5,645 bases of DNA, taken from positions 1-5,645 of the forward strand of contig JAHFER010000122.1 in the NCBI GenBank assembly GCA_023248365.1, written 5' to 3'. Below are positions 1 to 5,645 of the stretch, piece by piece. Position 1 is the first letter of the stretch, and every line of letters begins with the position of its first letter. Origin of the DNA: Nitrospirota bacterium. GTDB taxonomy: Bacteria > Nitrospirota > 9FT-COMBO-42-15 > HDB-SIOI813. Below the pieces are notes generated by a model, which was given only the letters and a program-made list of their open reading frames with translations, ran no database searches and was not told the DNA's origin. The position numbers were made by a program, and so were the translations under genes.

Positions 1-1257
1 ATCTCCTTTTACTGCTTCCCTTTCTGCAATCTGAACCGCATCTTCAAGCGAGTCCGCATACACAGTAGAGGTAAGATCACCTAAAGCCGCTCTTATTTTT
101 TCTCTGGCCTCTCCTATAAGTATCAGCTTCTTTACCTTTAATTTAATAAGAGGTCTTAGCGGCGAGAAATCACTTCCTTTGTCCCTGCCGCCGGCTATTA
201 ACAATACCGGTTCACTAAATCCTTCAAGCGATTTTATTACAGCGCCGACATTAGTCCCCTTTGAATCATTTAAGTATTTTACACCGTTTACCTCTCTTAC
301 AAATTCAAGCCTGTGCTCAAGACCTTTAAACTCCCTTAAAGTGTGTGCAACCATCTCCGGACTGCAACCCCATAATAGTGATGCAGCAGCAGCGGCCATG
401 GAGTTCTCAAGATTATGAACACCCTTTATCCGTATCTGAGATATTTCACATATCTTTCCTGAGTGATTTTCTATTGTCGAAATAACGCATCCATTTTCAA
501 GGCAGATTCCATTCTCAATCATTCTTTTTCTGCTGAATGTTACAACATCTCCTTTGATCTTTTTTGTAATGTCTGCACTCCAGTATTCATCTCCATTTAT
601 AATTGCAAAATCACCCTTTTTCTGATTTTCAAAAACCCTGAATTTTGCATCCTCATATTCCTTCATGCTGTGGTATCTGTCTAAATGATCCGGCGATATA
701 TTAAGTAACACAGATATAAAAGGCCTGAACTCTTCTATAGTCTCTAATTGAAAACTGCTCAGTTCAGCCACAACACAGCCGGATTTACTGCCTGACAGAA
801 CATATTCAGAGAGCGGGGTTCCAAGATTTCCGCCGATAAATACACTATCGCCTTTGGCCTTAATCATTTCACCTATCAGAGTTGTTGTTGTAGATTTCCC
901 ATTTGAGCCTGTAACTGCTATCAAAGGAATATTATTTAGTAATTGATATGCAAGCTCGACCTCTCCTATAATCCTGACACCACGTTCTTTTGCCTTTTTA
1001 AGCTCTGATATATCTGCCGGAACTCCCGGACTCAGGACTATCAGGTCTGATAATAAAAAGGTTTCAGGAGTGTGTTTTCCGGCCTCAATAGTTACACCGC
1101 TATTTACTAATTCTTGTGCTGCTTGCGGCAAGACATCAAACTGCCTGCTGTCTGTAGCAGTAACGATGGCGCCATTACGCAGCAGCAGATGCGAAGCCGC
1201 AATCCCGCTTTTACCGAGGCCTACGACTAAAACCTTTTTATCTTTTAAATTAAGCAT
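1..1257 (-). CDS. murD: UDP-N-acetylmuramoyl-L-alanine--D-glutamate ligase MurD (C-terminus cut by window edge)
   Basis: Cytoplasmic ATP-dependent ligase (EC 6.3.2.9) that adds D-glutamate to UDP-MurNAc-L-Ala, the second Mur ligase step. I translated 419 uninterrupted codons from ATG at 1257 to the left edge. An N-terminal Rossmann-like domain begins with VVGLGKSG (residues 11-18). The central ATPase domain has the P-loop GSNGKST (117-123), ELSSFQLE (165-172), NISPDHLDRY (186-195) and K205 in YEDAKFRVFE, the position of the carbamylated lysine in this family. HNLEN (281-285) and EHRLE (314-318) precede the C-terminal domain, which shows NDSKGTN (330-336) and LIAGGRDKGSDF (353-364). The last visible residues are AVKGD; the family is about 450 residues long, so roughly 30 are missing and the stop is outside the window. 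GGAAG lies 5 nt before the ATG. The gene follows mraY after a 186-bp gap holding a palindromic repeat. Identification is firm from motifs plus gene order. Confidence 0.97.
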   Translation of the reverse strand, partial: MLNLKDKKVLVVGLGKSGIAASHLLLRNGAIVTATDSRQFDVLPQAAQELVNSGVTIEAGKHTPETFLLSDLIVLSPGVPADISELKKAKERGVRIIGEVELAYQLLNNIPLIAVTGSNGKSTTTTLIGEMIKAKGDSVFIGGNLGTPLSEYVLSGSKSGCVVAELSSFQLETIEEFRPFISVLLNISPDHLDRYHSMKEYEDAKFRVFENQKKGDFAIINGDEYWSADITKKIKGDVVTFSRKRMIENGICLENGCVISTIENHSGKICEISQIRIKGVHNLENSMAAAAASLLWGCSPEMVAHTLREFKGLEHRLEFVREVNGVKYLNDSKGTNVGAVIKSLEGFSEPVLLIAGGRDKGSDFSPLRPLIKLKVKKLILIGEAREKIRAALGDLTSTVYADSLEDAVQIAEREAVKGD

Positions 1258-1262
1258 ACTCA

Positions 1263-1271
1263 CTTCCTTTT
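1263..1271 (-). promoter_or_regulatory. Ribosome binding site of murD
   Basis: The minus strand reads AAAAGGAAG and then TGAGT directly before the ATG at 1257, giving a purine-rich Shine-Dalgarno core (GGAAG) with 5-nt spacing. It supports ATG 1257 as the start, which also places the first beta strand of the Rossmann domain (KKVLVVGLG) at the normal distance from the N-terminus. The site lies in the 41-nt unique stretch left between the repeat and murD, so the repeat did not disturb it. Confidence 0.7.
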
Positions 1272-1298
1272 ACTTATAATTCCAGTATCTCTGTCGAG

Positions 1299-1438
1299 TA
1301 TAACCACAGAGGCACTGAGACACAGAGAAAAATAATGACAAATGACAAAGCTCAAATATCAAATAAAGTTCAAATATTTTTACATTCATTTTAACTTTGG
1401 TTTTACCTCTCTGTGCCTCAGTGTCTCTGTGTTGTATT
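1299..1438. repeat. Palindromic MITE-like intergenic repeat, short copy (mraY-murD gap)
   Basis: Non-coding element filling most of the 186-bp gap between mraY and murD. Its core (1305-1431, 127 bp) is bounded by a 24-bp terminal inverted repeat: left arm 1305-1328, starting CACAGAGGCACTGAGA, and right arm 1408-1431, ending CAGTGTCTCTGTG. The arms pair at 22 of 24 positions, and one of the two mismatches can be a G-U wobble in RNA. Similarity to the second copy extends slightly beyond the core, to TATAAC on the left and TATT on the right. The left 76 bp (1299-1374) are identical to 3986-4061. Compared with the long copy this one lacks three segments of 15, 15 and 14 bp and has lost most of the inner stem. 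No transposase or credible reading frame is inside, so if mobile it would be moved in trans. Alternatives are a REP/BIME-like repeat or an mRNA processing element. The repeat is certain; the mobile nature is inferred. Confidence 0.85.
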
Positions 1439-1443
1439 CTGTT

Positions 1444-2520
1444 CTACCTCAGCTTCAATGTACTCAAAGCCACCAATCCCAATATAATAGCAATAATCCA
1501 GAATCTTACGATTATCTTTGGTTCCTGCCATCCCTTTAATTCATAATGATGATGAAGGGGGGCCATTAAGAATATCCTTGTCCCGCTTATCTTATATGAT
1601 GCCACCTGGGTTATGACAGACACTGTCTCAAGAACAAAGATCCCGCCTACTATCACCAGCAGAAGTTCATGTTTTGATATTACTGCTACAGAACCTAACA
1701 AGGCCCCAAGCGGCAGGGAGCCTACATCTCCCATAAATACTGATGCAGGGTATGTGTTAAACCACAGGAAACCGAGACTTGCGCCAAATACTGCACCGCA
1801 GAGTACCGCCAGTTCCCCTGAACCATTAATAAATGGTATAAGAAGATAGGTTGAGATCTTTGCATTTCCTGCTGCATAGGTGATAATTATGAATACAAGT
1901 GTGGATACAATTACAGGGCCTATGGCAAGACCATCCAGCCCATCGGTAAGATTTACTGCATTGGAGGTTCCGACTATTATAAAGATTACAAATATTATGT
2001 AGAACCATCCAAGGTCCGGATGAATATTCTTTAAAAATGGTACACTCAGCTTTGTTGAGTATGCAGGAAGTGAGTAGAGTACAGCGGCTATTATGGAGGC
2101 CACTACGATCTGGAGAGTAAATTTATACCTGCCTGCAAGCCCGTCATTTTTTTTCCTGACCACCTTCAGGTAATCGTCAAGGAAACCTATAATACCAAAA
2201 CCTACAAGTACAAACAGTACGAGCCATACATATATGTCTTTCAGGTCTGCCCAGGCAAGTGTGGCAAATAAGACCACCGTTATAATAAGTACACCGCCCA
2301 TTGTCGGTGTCCCCTTTTTAGCCAGATGGTGACTCGGCCCCTCATCCCGTATGTACTGTCCTATCTGGTATTTCTTCAGGAATTCTATCATATACGGGCC
2401 GACCATAAAGCATAATATCAATGCAGTCAGCATCGCATAAATAGTCCTCAGAGTAATATATCTGAAGACATTGAAAAACGAGTTGTACTCGTGCAGTGAA
2501 TATAAAAGATGATAGATCAT
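1444..2520 (-). CDS. mraY: Phospho-N-acetylmuramoyl-pentapeptide-transferase MraY (lipid I synthase)
   Basis: Integral membrane enzyme (EC 2.7.8.13) that transfers phospho-MurNAc-pentapeptide from the UDP-linked precursor to undecaprenyl phosphate, forming lipid I on the cytoplasmic face. It is complete at 358 residues, the usual length (about 360). The N-terminus, MIYHLLYSLH followed by FNVFRYITLRTIYA, is typical of the family and fixes ATG 2520. Signature motifs are GTPTMGG (70-76), FLDDYLK (113-119, with the catalytic-region aspartates D115 and D116), NAVNLTDGLDGLA (187-199), FNTYPASVFMGDVGSL (254-269, with D265 as the third essential aspartate) and APLHHHYE (320-327). About ten hydrophobic segments are visible, roughly at 25-46, 75-92, 97-113, 134-151, 172-190, 198-216, 236-253, 268-282, 287-306 and 337-355. 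One small deviation is SLPLG where SLALG is common. The start has only a weak Shine-Dalgarno (GGA, 8 nt upstream) and lies 22 bp after murF, so co-translation within the operon is likely. An A8 run in the coding strand sits at 2147-2154. Confidence 0.98.
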   Translation of the reverse strand: MIYHLLYSLHEYNSFFNVFRYITLRTIYAMLTALILCFMVGPYMIEFLKKYQIGQYIRDEGPSHHLAKKGTPTMGGVLIITVVLFATLAWADLKDIYVWLVLFVLVGFGIIGFLDDYLKVVRKKNDGLAGRYKFTLQIVVASIIAAVLYSLPAYSTKLSVPFLKNIHPDLGWFYIIFVIFIIVGTSNAVNLTDGLDGLAIGPVIVSTLVFIIITYAAGNAKISTYLLIPFINGSGELAVLCGAVFGASLGFLWFNTYPASVFMGDVGSLPLGALLGSVAVISKHELLLVIVGGIFVLETVSVITQVASYKISGTRIFLMAPLHHHYELKGWQEPKIIVRFWIIAIILGLVALSTLKLR

Positions 2521-2542
2521 TTAACTAATCCAAATTTCAGCG

Positions 2543-3955
2543 TCAATTAAGGCTCTCTTTGAGACCCTCTACTATCCTTTCCATCTTCATGCCTCGTGAG
2601 CCTTTTACTAATAAAACATCTCCCTTGTTCAGCCACTGTTTTATCGTCTCAAGGGTATGTGCATAGTCATTGAATGTAATAACCCTGTTCTCACTCATGC
2701 CTGCCTCAACTGCACCATCTGCAATATACTCAGCAAATTCTCCCACTGCGATTAATCCGTCAATGCCTGCATTGCCAATATATATCCCCAGATCATGATG
2801 CGCCCTCGCGGTATTCTCCCCGAGTTCCAACATGTCACCCAGCACGACGAACTTCTGTTTTCCCTCTTTGATATTCTTTAACATGTCAATGGCAGCAACC
2901 ATTGAAGCCGGGTTTGCATTATATGTGTCATTTATTATAAATATTCCCCCGATCTTCTCTATCGTACTCCTCATCTTCACAGGGGTAAATTTTTCAAGCC
3001 CATGTTTTATATCATCAAGCTGTGCCCCGACTGCATACGCTGCTGCGGCTGCGCATAAGGCATTATACAGGTTATGCACACCTATTACATTTATCTTAAC
3101 CTCAGTTTTTCCAAGAGGACATATTAACTTGAACGTGGTGTTATCTAAAGATTTCCAGTTAGGCGAAATATCTGAATATTCTGTATAGACATCCGATTGA
3201 GACGACATGCCGAAACTCACGATCTTTCCCACAGACTTTGCCTTAAATACGTCAAAGTATGTATCATCCATGTTCAGTACACACACACCGTCAGATTTAA
3301 TAAAATCAAGGATCTCTCCCTTTGCCTCTGCTACATTTTCTATCCTGCCAAGTTTCTCAAGATGTGTAGGCCCGATATTGGTAATAACAGCAGAAGTGGG
3401 ATTTGCAATCTGACATAGACGTGTAAGCTCTCCTTTAGCGCTGATTCCCATCTCAATGACTGCCATATGATGCGAAGGATTGAGCCTGAGCAGTGTCAGA
3501 GGGACGCCTATGTGGTTATTAAAATTACCTTCATTTTTTAAAACAGAAAACCTGGTGCTCAGAATATTCCATAACATCTCTTTTGTTGTAGTCTTTCCAT
3601 TGCTTCCTGTAATCCCAATGACAGGAATAGGGAATTTATTCCTGTAATATCCTGCGGTCTCCTGAAGTGCGACAATCGTATTGTTTACAGTGAGTACAGC
3701 TTTAGCTCCATTGTCACCGGATATTATTGAACCAATCAAGGGATGTCCTTCCTGAACTATCAGACCTGCAGCTCCTTTTTTTATCACATCATTTATGAAA
3801 TCGTGGCCGTCAAAATTATCCCCTTTGATGGCGAAGAATAACTCGCCCTCTTTTATTGTACGGGAATCAATTGATACCCCTGAGATGGAATGCTTACTGT
3901 CTCCTGAATACAGCTTTCCACCCGTCGCCTTTATTATTTCTTCAATAGTTAACAT
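2543..3955 (-). CDS. murF: UDP-N-acetylmuramoyl-tripeptide--D-alanyl-D-alanine ligase MurF
   Basis: Cytoplasmic ATP-dependent ligase (EC 6.3.2.10) that adds the D-Ala-D-Ala dipeptide to UDP-MurNAc-tripeptide and so completes the pentapeptide used by MraY, encoded 22 bp downstream. It is complete at 470 residues, normal for the family. The N-terminal substrate domain has GVSIDSRTIKEGELFFAIKG (26-45) and FDGHDF (48-53). The central ATPase domain has TGSNGKTTTKEM (116-127), NFNNHIGVPLTLL (144-156), EMG (168-170), NIGPTHLE (193-200) and K212 in AEAKGEI, the carbamylated-lysine position. HNLYNAL (294-300) leads into the C-terminal domain with MRS (328-330), NDTYNANP (342-349), LGDMLELG (372-379) and KGSRGMKME (451-459). 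The NDTYNANP and KGSRGMKMER blocks separate MurF from the other Mur ligases. ATG 3955 starts at MLTIEEIIKATGG, typical of MurF. The stop is TGA. The gene is separated from murE by a 212-bp gap occupied by the long copy of the palindromic repeat. Confidence 0.98.
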   Translation of the reverse strand: MLTIEEIIKATGGKLYSGDSKHSISGVSIDSRTIKEGELFFAIKGDNFDGHDFINDVIKKGAAGLIVQEGHPLIGSIISGDNGAKAVLTVNNTIVALQETAGYYRNKFPIPVIGITGSNGKTTTKEMLWNILSTRFSVLKNEGNFNNHIGVPLTLLRLNPSHHMAVIEMGISAKGELTRLCQIANPTSAVITNIGPTHLEKLGRIENVAEAKGEILDFIKSDGVCVLNMDDTYFDVFKAKSVGKIVSFGMSSQSDVYTEYSDISPNWKSLDNTTFKLICPLGKTEVKINVIGVHNLYNALCAAAAAYAVGAQLDDIKHGLEKFTPVKMRSTIEKIGGIFIINDTYNANPASMVAAIDMLKNIKEGKQKFVVLGDMLELGENTARAHHDLGIYIGNAGIDGLIAVGEFAEYIADGAVEAGMSENRVITFNDYAHTLETIKQWLNKGDVLLVKGSRGMKMERIVEGLKESLN

Positions 3956-3965
3956 TACCGCTTGT

Positions 3966-3978
3966 TCCTGCCTTCCTT
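3966..3978 (-). promoter_or_regulatory. Probable ribosome binding site of murF
   Basis: The minus strand reads AAGGAAGGCAGGA upstream of the ATG at 3955. It offers two purine-rich cores: AGGA at 3966-3969 with 10-nt spacing, and AAGGAAGG at 3971-3978 with 15-nt spacing. The nearer AGGA is the better placed. It lies in the 30-nt unique stretch between the repeat and the start codon, just downstream of a T7 run at 3979-3985 in the coding direction. Confidence 0.55.
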
Positions 3979-3985
3979 AAAAAAA

Positions 3986-4169
3986 TATAACCACAGAGGC
4001 ACTGAGACACAGAGAAAAATAATGACAAATGACAAAGCTCAAATATCAAATAAAGTTCAAAAAGAAAAAGTTCAAATATTTTTACATTTAGTTATTTGAC
4101 ATTCATTTGAACTTTGAATTTTGATATTTGGATTTACCTCTCTGTGCCTCCGTGTCGCTGTGTTTTATT
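3986..4169. repeat. Palindromic MITE-like intergenic repeat, long copy with inner stem (murE-murF gap)
   Basis: Second and fuller copy of the repeat, in the same orientation as the one at 1299-1438. The core (3992-4162, 171 bp) is bounded by terminal inverted repeats at 3992-4015 and 4139-4162, which pair at 20 of 24 positions. A second, inner stem is formed by 4040-4061 (CAAATATCAAA, then TAAAGTTCAAA) and 4106-4130, and a short apical stem by CAAATA (4073-4078) and TATTTG (4093-4098). The whole element is therefore a nested imperfect hairpin. The left 76 bp are identical to the short copy. Segments absent from the short copy are 4062-4076 (a near duplication of AAAGTTCAAA), about 15 bp at 4089-4103 and about 14 bp at 4117-4130. 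Similarity between the copies runs to 4169, overlapping the murE stop codon (4168-4170). No gene is inside. The structure is seen directly; classification as a non-autonomous mobile element is inferred. Confidence 0.87.
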
Positions 4170-5645
4170 ATATTTTTCGTTTCTTTATCGCTCCTATAGC
4201 TTCTTCCTTATCATCGAAATGAATCTTTTTATTCCCAATAATCTGATAATTCTCATGACCCTTTCCTGCGATAACCACGAGGTCACCTGTTTCTGCCATA
4301 TTAACAGCCTCTTCTATGGCAGTCCTTCTGTCAGGAATTACCCTGTATTCTGATGCCTTATGACTGCCTTTCTTTATTGTTTCTTTTATGCCGGCCTCAA
4401 CTTCTTCTATAATCTTTTGCGGGTCTTCTGAACGGGGGTTATCAGATGTTATGATTACATAGTCGCTCAGTTCTATGGCTGCTTTTCCCATCAGCGGCCT
4501 TTTCCCCCTGTCACGGTCTCCGCCGCAGCCAAATACAGTGATAATCCTGCGTGGGGTGAATTGGGAGGCTGCCTCAAGCAGTAATCTCAGGGCATTTTCC
4601 GTATGCGCGTAATCTACAACAACATGAAACCCCTTTCCGCTGTCAAGCCTTTCAAATCTGCCAGGTACAGAGCAAAGGGCGGATATGCCAGTTGAGATAT
4701 TTTCCAGAGAAATATTACAGGAAATTGCCGCTCCAATTGCGGCAAGTATATTGTAGACATTGAAGATACCTACAAGGCTGGACTTTATGGAGATTTTTCC
4801 TGCCGGTGTAACAGCATTGAATTCTATTCCGGCGATTGTCAGATTGATATCCTCAGCCTTTATGTCAGCCCCGTTTTTAATGCCATATGAATATACACGA
4901 CACCGGATCATGTCCGTCAGCCGCTTTCCATAAGGGTCATCTATATTTATTACCGCCCTTTTATCCGGTCCCAGACCTGAGAACAATGCGGCCTTTGCCT
5001 GAAAATAATCTTCCATATCTGAATGAAAATCCAGATGATCCTGTGTAAGATTTGTAAATACAGCAACCCCGAACTCAGCGCCAAGAACCCGTTTCAGGGA
5101 TAAGGCATGAGAAGATATTTCTGATACTGCAAACTTACAGCCATTATTAATCATCTCCCGAAGAAGTTTGTGAAACTCCAATGCCTCAGGGGTAGTATGG
5201 CTTGCTGAAGACACTGTATCCCCTGTTGAGTAAGAGATGGTTCCTATCAGCCCTGCCTTATAATCAGCGGCCTCAAGTATCGCCTTTATCAGGTGCGTGG
5301 TAGTAGTTTTCCCGTTAGTTCCGGTCACTCCAATTAATCTCAGATCTTTTGATGGATTTCCGTAGAAATTACTTGCAACATGAGCTATCGCCTCCCTGCT
5401 GTCTGAGACAGTCAGCACAGGTATCGCTGTATTTGTGACACTGACACTATCTTCTATGAGAAGCGCCGCAGCCCCTTTAGCTATTGCATCTTTTATAAAC
5501 ATATGTCCGTCAGTCTGAAAACCTTTAATAGCAACGAATAGTGTGCCAGGGGCTACGTTTCTGGAATCACAGGCAACACCGGTTATATCAACATCAATGT
5601 CACCGGCCGCACTATTTAATTTCACACCTTTTATTAATTCAGATA
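4168..5645 (-). CDS. murE: UDP-N-acetylmuramoyl-L-alanyl-D-glutamate--2,6-diaminopimelate ligase MurE (N-terminus cut by window edge)
   Basis: Cytoplasmic ATP-dependent ligase (EC 6.3.2.13) that adds the third peptide residue, giving the substrate for MurF. The frame stays open to the right edge. The first in-window start-like codon is GTG at 5625, but the codons before it read SELIKG-V-KLNSAAG, which fits the normal MurE N-terminus (xLSELLKG...), so the real start lies a few codons outside. Numbering the GTG codon as 1, the N-domain has DITGVACDSRNVAPGTLF (13-30). The ATPase domain has GTNGKTT (102-108), HTTPE (143-147), EISSHAL (169-175), NLTQDHLDFH (192-201) and K211 in FQAKAALF, the carbamylated-lysine position. 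The C-domain has PGRFERLD (321-328), VDYAHTENAL (337-346), FGCGGDRDRGKRPLMG (365-380), DNPRSEDP (395-402) and AGKGHENYQ (453-461). DNPR and GKGHE indicate meso-DAP rather than L-lysine as substrate. HTENAL replaces the commoner HTPDAL. 485 residues follow the GTG, close to full length. The TAA stop abuts the palindromic repeat. Confidence 0.97.
   Translation of the reverse strand, partial: SELIKGVKLNSAAGDIDVDITGVACDSRNVAPGTLFVAIKGFQTDGHMFIKDAIAKGAAALLIEDSVSVTNTAIPVLTVSDSREAIAHVASNFYGNPSKDLRLIGVTGTNGKTTTTHLIKAILEAADYKAGLIGTISYSTGDTVSSASHTTPEALEFHKLLREMINNGCKFAVSEISSHALSLKRVLGAEFGVAVFTNLTQDHLDFHSDMEDYFQAKAALFSGLGPDKRAVINIDDPYGKRLTDMIRCRVYSYGIKNGADIKAEDINLTIAGIEFNAVTPAGKISIKSSLVGIFNVYNILAAIGAAISCNISLENISTGISALCSVPGRFERLDSGKGFHVVVDYAHTENALRLLLEAASQFTPRRIITVFGCGGDRDRGKRPLMGKAAIELSDYVIITSDNPRSEDPQKIIEEVEAGIKETIKKGSHKASEYRVIPDRRTAIEEAVNMAETGDLVVIAGKGHENYQIIGNKKIHFDDKEEAIGAIKKRKI

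Noticed and set aside
179..418. Plus-strand open frames inside the mur genes (for example 179-418, 463-684, 1070-1279, 1613-1849, 2832-3188, 3197-3418, 4114-4353)
   Set aside because: They run antisense through murD, mraY, murF or murE, whose own frames are uninterrupted and carry catalytic motifs. Their translations show no recognisable domain.
1342..1539. A 65-codon plus-strand frame starting in the repeat and running into mraY
   Set aside because: It is low-complexity translation of the AT-rich repeat, continues antisense into the end of mraY, and has no family resemblance. The long copy does not keep an equivalent frame because of the indels.
1826..2008. A 60-codon minus-strand frame within mraY
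   Set aside because: It is an alternative frame of mraY covering the NAVNLTDGLDGLA region, a shadow of the real gene.
3979..4015. Intrinsic terminator between murE and murF (stem followed by a T7 run at 3979-3985 in the coding direction)
   Set aside because: The stem arm's partner is over 120 nt away and the arm itself does not form a compact hairpin, so it lacks the geometry of an intrinsic terminator. Terminating here would also separate murF, mraY and murD from murE without a clear new promoter.
4096..4126. TTGACA at 4096-4101 on the plus strand as a -35 box
   Set aside because: No convincing -10 hexamer follows at 16-18 bp, and it would point antisense into murE. It is part of the repeat's AT-rich interior and the short copy lacks it.
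1299..4169. CRISPR-like repeat array
   Set aside because: Only two copies, 2.7 kb apart with genes between, each a long palindrome. There is no regular spacer pattern and no cas gene.

Overview
The window is a stretch of a bacterial dcw (division and cell wall) cluster, with every gene on the minus strand. Read in the direction of transcription (right to left) the order is murE - murF - mraY - murD. These encode four consecutive-acting enzymes of cytoplasmic and membrane-stage peptidoglycan precursor synthesis. murE is cut by the right edge and lacks its N-terminal start. murD is cut by the left edge and lacks roughly its last 30 codons. murF and mraY are complete. All four frames are open and carry their family motifs, so I see no frameshift or decay.

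Together the genes take UDP-MurNAc to lipid I. MurD adds D-Glu to UDP-MurNAc-L-Ala. MurE adds meso-diaminopimelate; its DNPR motif is the DAP-type signature. MurF adds D-Ala-D-Ala, and MraY transfers the finished phospho-MurNAc-pentapeptide to undecaprenyl phosphate in the membrane. The order murE-murF-mraY-murD is the usual dcw order, so ftsW, murG and murC would be expected beyond the left edge and ftsI/ftsL beyond the right edge (inference).

The unusual part is the spacing. murF and mraY are 22 bp apart, but the murE-murF gap (212 bp) and the mraY-murD gap (186 bp) are each filled by a copy of the same palindromic, MITE-like repeat (3986-4169 and 1299-1438). The two copies lie in the same orientation about 2.7 kb apart and are identical over 76 bp at their left ends. 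Both end in a 24-bp imperfect terminal inverted repeat, and they differ by three 14-15 bp indels that leave the longer copy with a second, inner stem. They encode nothing recognisable. They sit exactly between stop codons and the next gene's ribosome binding site, so a transcript of the operon would contain two long hairpins.

Organism: a DAP-type, probably Gram-negative-type bacterium of moderate, slightly AT-leaning composition. Small palindromic intergenic repeats of this kind fit an environmental lineage such as Nitrospirota or Desulfobacterota, but that is a guess; nothing here fixes the phylum. I found no RNA gene, CRISPR array, prophage or novel enzyme system. The repeat family is the only part of the window that the standard annotation does not explain.
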